A stretch of 64,000 nucleotides of DNA from Rhynchopus sp. YZ270_cl-10 (Eukaryota; Euglenozoa; Diplonemea; Diplonemida; Diplonemidae): the NCBI GenBank assembly GCA_964035575.1, contig OZ037899.1, positions 248,001-312,000 of the forward strand. The letters are read 5' to 3'. Of this stretch, positions 62,043 to 64,000 are shown one piece after another. The notes below the pieces were generated by a model, which was given only the letters and a program-made list of their open reading frames with translations, was not told where the DNA came from and searched no databases. A program made the translations under genes and the position numbers. How positions within the stretch are numbered: position 1 is the stretch's first letter; every line of letters begins with the position of its first letter.

Positions 62043-64000
62043 CTAAATTGGAAACTCCCGCAACTTCTCCGCCAGCAACGCACCGTACCCCACAGTGGGG
62101 CACCAATCGCACATGTGTTGCAGGTCCATCAACCCCTCGTCCTCCTGCAGCTTGGTGCTCGTGTACTTCACCTCGTCCGGAAGGTTCAACCGCTGGAGCA
62201 CGCTCTCCTCACACGTCTGCGGCACCTCGTTCACTGTCGCCAGCACAAACACCACTCTCGTGTCCTTGCTTTGATCGACAATTTCGCGCAATTGTGCCAG
62301 AGCTTGAAGTCCTCTCCCAGCAGCCGCCACATCCTCCACATAGTGCTTGCACTGCACAGCGAACACAACACGCCCCGCAGTTCGGCCCGCAGTCGGCAGC
62401 ACCAACACAAAGTCGCAGCACGTATTCCTCTCATCCGTTGGAACAAACGCAAGTCCTTTGAACGACTTCTCCTCCTTCTGGGCGTCGAACGCACCGACTT
62501 GAGAGATGCGACGGAGCGTCTTATCGTCACACACGCGAAGCGTCCCCTTCTCCACCGCATTCGGGAAGAGCTGGATGTCTTCAGCCCACTCGATCTCTGT
62601 GCACCTAGTCTGCGGCAGGTTGTCTGGTGAACGGCGAAACCTGCCCTCTGTGAGACCCGCCTCTGCGAGGGCCGCTCCACAGAGTGCGTGGAACATGCCC
62701 ATCTCGAAGTGCTTGGTCCTCTCCTTCGCGGGCGTGTCGCTGGTGAAAGAAAGATTGGCGTCCGCAACACCTTGCGCGTGTTCAAGAAAAGACCTAACCT
62801 TCTTGTTGCTGCTCTTGCCCAGCAGTTGCACACAGAACTGCTGCAGTGCGGGCAGCGGCAGGTACCCGACGTGACGCTCACCGCGCGGCACCAACTGGTA
62901 GTGCAGAATGGTTGCGCGTCGCAGAATCTTTGCGTCGGGGTGGTCTATGTCCACCGTCGTGAACAAGTATTTCAGCAGCACAAGCGAAACTCTATCCATA
63001 TCTATATCCATAACACTCGGCGCTCGGCGCAACTTCAGCAGCACAAGAACTGCGTTCCAGACCCCTCCATACACGTCACCACACTTCTCACTCTTCACGA
63101 AAGATGAAAGGCTTTCCCCTATGGCACGAAGATTGATCTTTTTGTTCATCGCCATCAGGCCCTCTTTCTTCCAAGTATCCACTGACTGCAGCAGCGACGG
63201 CAGCACCTCAGACTCTTTGAAGGTCGTCTTATTCCTTTTTGCCGTTCTCTCCGCATTTTCCAGCACACGGCTGCTGATCTCATCCACTTCCTCGATCAGA
63301 GCTTCGATCCGTCGCGGGTGACCCCCGCTCTCGGCCAGCAGCTTCGGGACGCCTCCCATGTCACTCGTCAACTTCAGCTTCATCTCCTCACGCTTCTCCT
63401 TGCTGAAGAACACCTGCAGCCAGTCCGGCGAGCGCGTCAACACATCAGAGTCCAGCAACATCGGCAGGATGGGTGGCAGCTCCTGGTGCACCAGGTCGCG
63501 GCTCGACTCTGTGGCGAGCGCCCCCAGGTCCACGAGGCTGTACACAGACACGGCAAGAAAGATCCTCTTGTCGGCGGACAAGTGCAGCGACTGGTCCATG
63601 ATCCGACATAGTGTAGACAGGTTGTGCTTTTTGTTGCCGGGGGCCATGGCCAGCTCGTCCACTGCGAGCAACACGGGGCCCTCGTGGTTCAGTGCCTTCT
63701 TCAGCTCCTCCACTGCTCTCGTAACATCGTCCAGTGGAGACTCGTCCTTCCCATCGAAGTCCTTCGTGATTGCTTTCAAGCATTTCGACCAATCCAGGCC
63801 CTGGTACTTCGGAAGGTAGCACAAGATTCGTTTGGCAACACGCCGCGTGAAGTCTGCTTCACTCTCGTGTAACTCAGTCCAGTCCAGGCCCTGGTTCTTC
63901 GGCAGGTAGGACAAGATTTGATTGGCAACAAGCCGGGCGAAGCTCGGTTTATTCTCGTACTCAACAGTCTGAATCCCGTTGAACTCAATCTCCACTGCCA
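62043..64000 (-). CDS. Crinkler/RHS-type NTPase-nuclease protein, 5' part outside window
   Basis: The frame is open at the right edge; the in-window part is 652 codons and the start codon lies beyond it. A Walker B-like VLLAVDE sits ~110 residues from the edge, and the P-loop would be upstream. The C-terminal ~130 residues look like a restriction-endonuclease fold: a CDFVLVLP strand followed by RVVFAVQCKHYV, the D...(E/Q)xK arrangement, and a helix plus RVVFVLATVN strand. NTPase plus such a nuclease is the architecture of the eukaryotic CR (Crinkler-RHS) proteins, seen as secreted effectors in oomycetes and as retrotransposon hot-spot proteins in trypanosomatids, and thought to derive from intragenomic conflict systems. 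An internal duplication of ~32 residues (SYLPKNQGLDW / CYLPKYQGLDW) lies at the N-terminal side. No intron is visible. Confidence 0.72.
   Translation of the reverse strand, partial: AVEIEFNGIQTVEYENKPSFARLVANQILSYLPKNQGLDWTELHESEADFTRRVAKRILCYLPKYQGLDWSKCLKAITKDFDGKDESPLDDVTRAVEELKKALNHEGPVLLAVDELAMAPGNKKHNLSTLCRIMDQSLHLSADKRIFLAVSVYSLVDLGALATESSRDLVHQELPPILPMLLDSDVLTRSPDWLQVFFSKEKREEMKLKLTSDMGGVPKLLAESGGHPRRIEALIEEVDEISSRVLENAERTAKRNKTTFKESEVLPSLLQSVDTWKKEGLMAMNKKINLRAIGESLSSFVKSEKCGDVYGGVWNAVLVLLKLRRAPSVMDIDMDRVSLVLLKYLFTTVDIDHPDAKILRRATILHYQLVPRGERHVGYLPLPALQQFCVQLLGKSSNKKVRSFLEHAQGVADANLSFTSDTPAKERTKHFEMGMFHALCGAALAEAGLTEGRFRRSPDNLPQTRCTEIEWAEDIQLFPNAVEKGTLRVCDDKTLRRISQVGAFDAQKEEKSFKGLAFVPTDERNTCCDFVLVLPTAGRTAGRVVFAVQCKHYVEDVAAAGRGLQALAQLREIVDQSKDTRVVFVLATVNEVPQTCEESVLQRLNLPDEVKYTSTKLQEDEGLMDLQHMCDWCPTVGYGALLAEKLREFPI

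Overview
The window comes from a eukaryotic, probably protist, nuclear genome. Recognisable genes include the N-terminus of eIF3a, the proteasome chaperone PSMD9, a PHO80-type cyclin, an FHA-kinase, a GAF protein and a giant WWE-WD40 coiled-coil protein. Several are interrupted by short spliceosomal introns (46 to 351 nt) with GTATGT-like donors and CAG/TAG-type acceptors. Exons are GC-rich, while the DNA between genes is AT-rich and full of homopolymer runs. The lineage cannot be fixed from sequence alone. A free-living, intron-bearing flagellate (for example a fornicate such as Kipferlia) is one guess and nothing more.

Layout. Every gene I can support lies on the minus strand. Positions 1-15.4 kb form a gene-dense block: eIF3a (partial), FHA-STE kinase, an RRM-like protein, a DOMON-type membrane protein, a thioredoxin-like protein, PSMD9, a small acidic protein and a GAF protein. 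Positions 15.4-44.2 kb form a gene-free island of about 28.7 kb. It holds DNA transposon derivatives (hAT-like MITEs with perfect 8-bp target duplications, a piggyBac-like MITE with TTAA duplications, several fold-back elements), two long perfect microsatellites, a 28S rRNA fragment and dozens of very short hairpin repeats. A cyclin gene (44.2-45.0 kb) is followed by 5 kb of the same repeat-rich DNA. The nine-exon WWE-WD40 gene (50.2-56.7 kb), an unknown two-exon gene (57.5-59.3 kb), a cluster of inverted-repeat elements (60.9-62.0 kb) and a Crinkler/RHS-type NTPase-nuclease gene open at the right edge complete the window.

The most unusual signal is a set of dispersed 35-120 nt repeat families (called A, B, C, D, E and K here). 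Each can fold into a hairpin and together they number roughly 70 copies. Every clear copy I found lies in the same orientation, opposite to the genes, including copies inside introns. Families A and B share a flank (AAGATGA) and a loop (CTCTCGT), but their stems differ by paired changes, which looks like selection on structure rather than on sequence.

The genes form no single pathway. Translation initiation, proteasome assembly and cell-cycle or phosphate-type cyclin functions are housekeeping, while the kinase, GAF and WWE-WD40 proteins suggest lineage-specific signalling and scaffolding. Nested insertions with paralogous empty sites give a relative chronology for several mobile elements. 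All copy searches were done by eye and no database was consulted.
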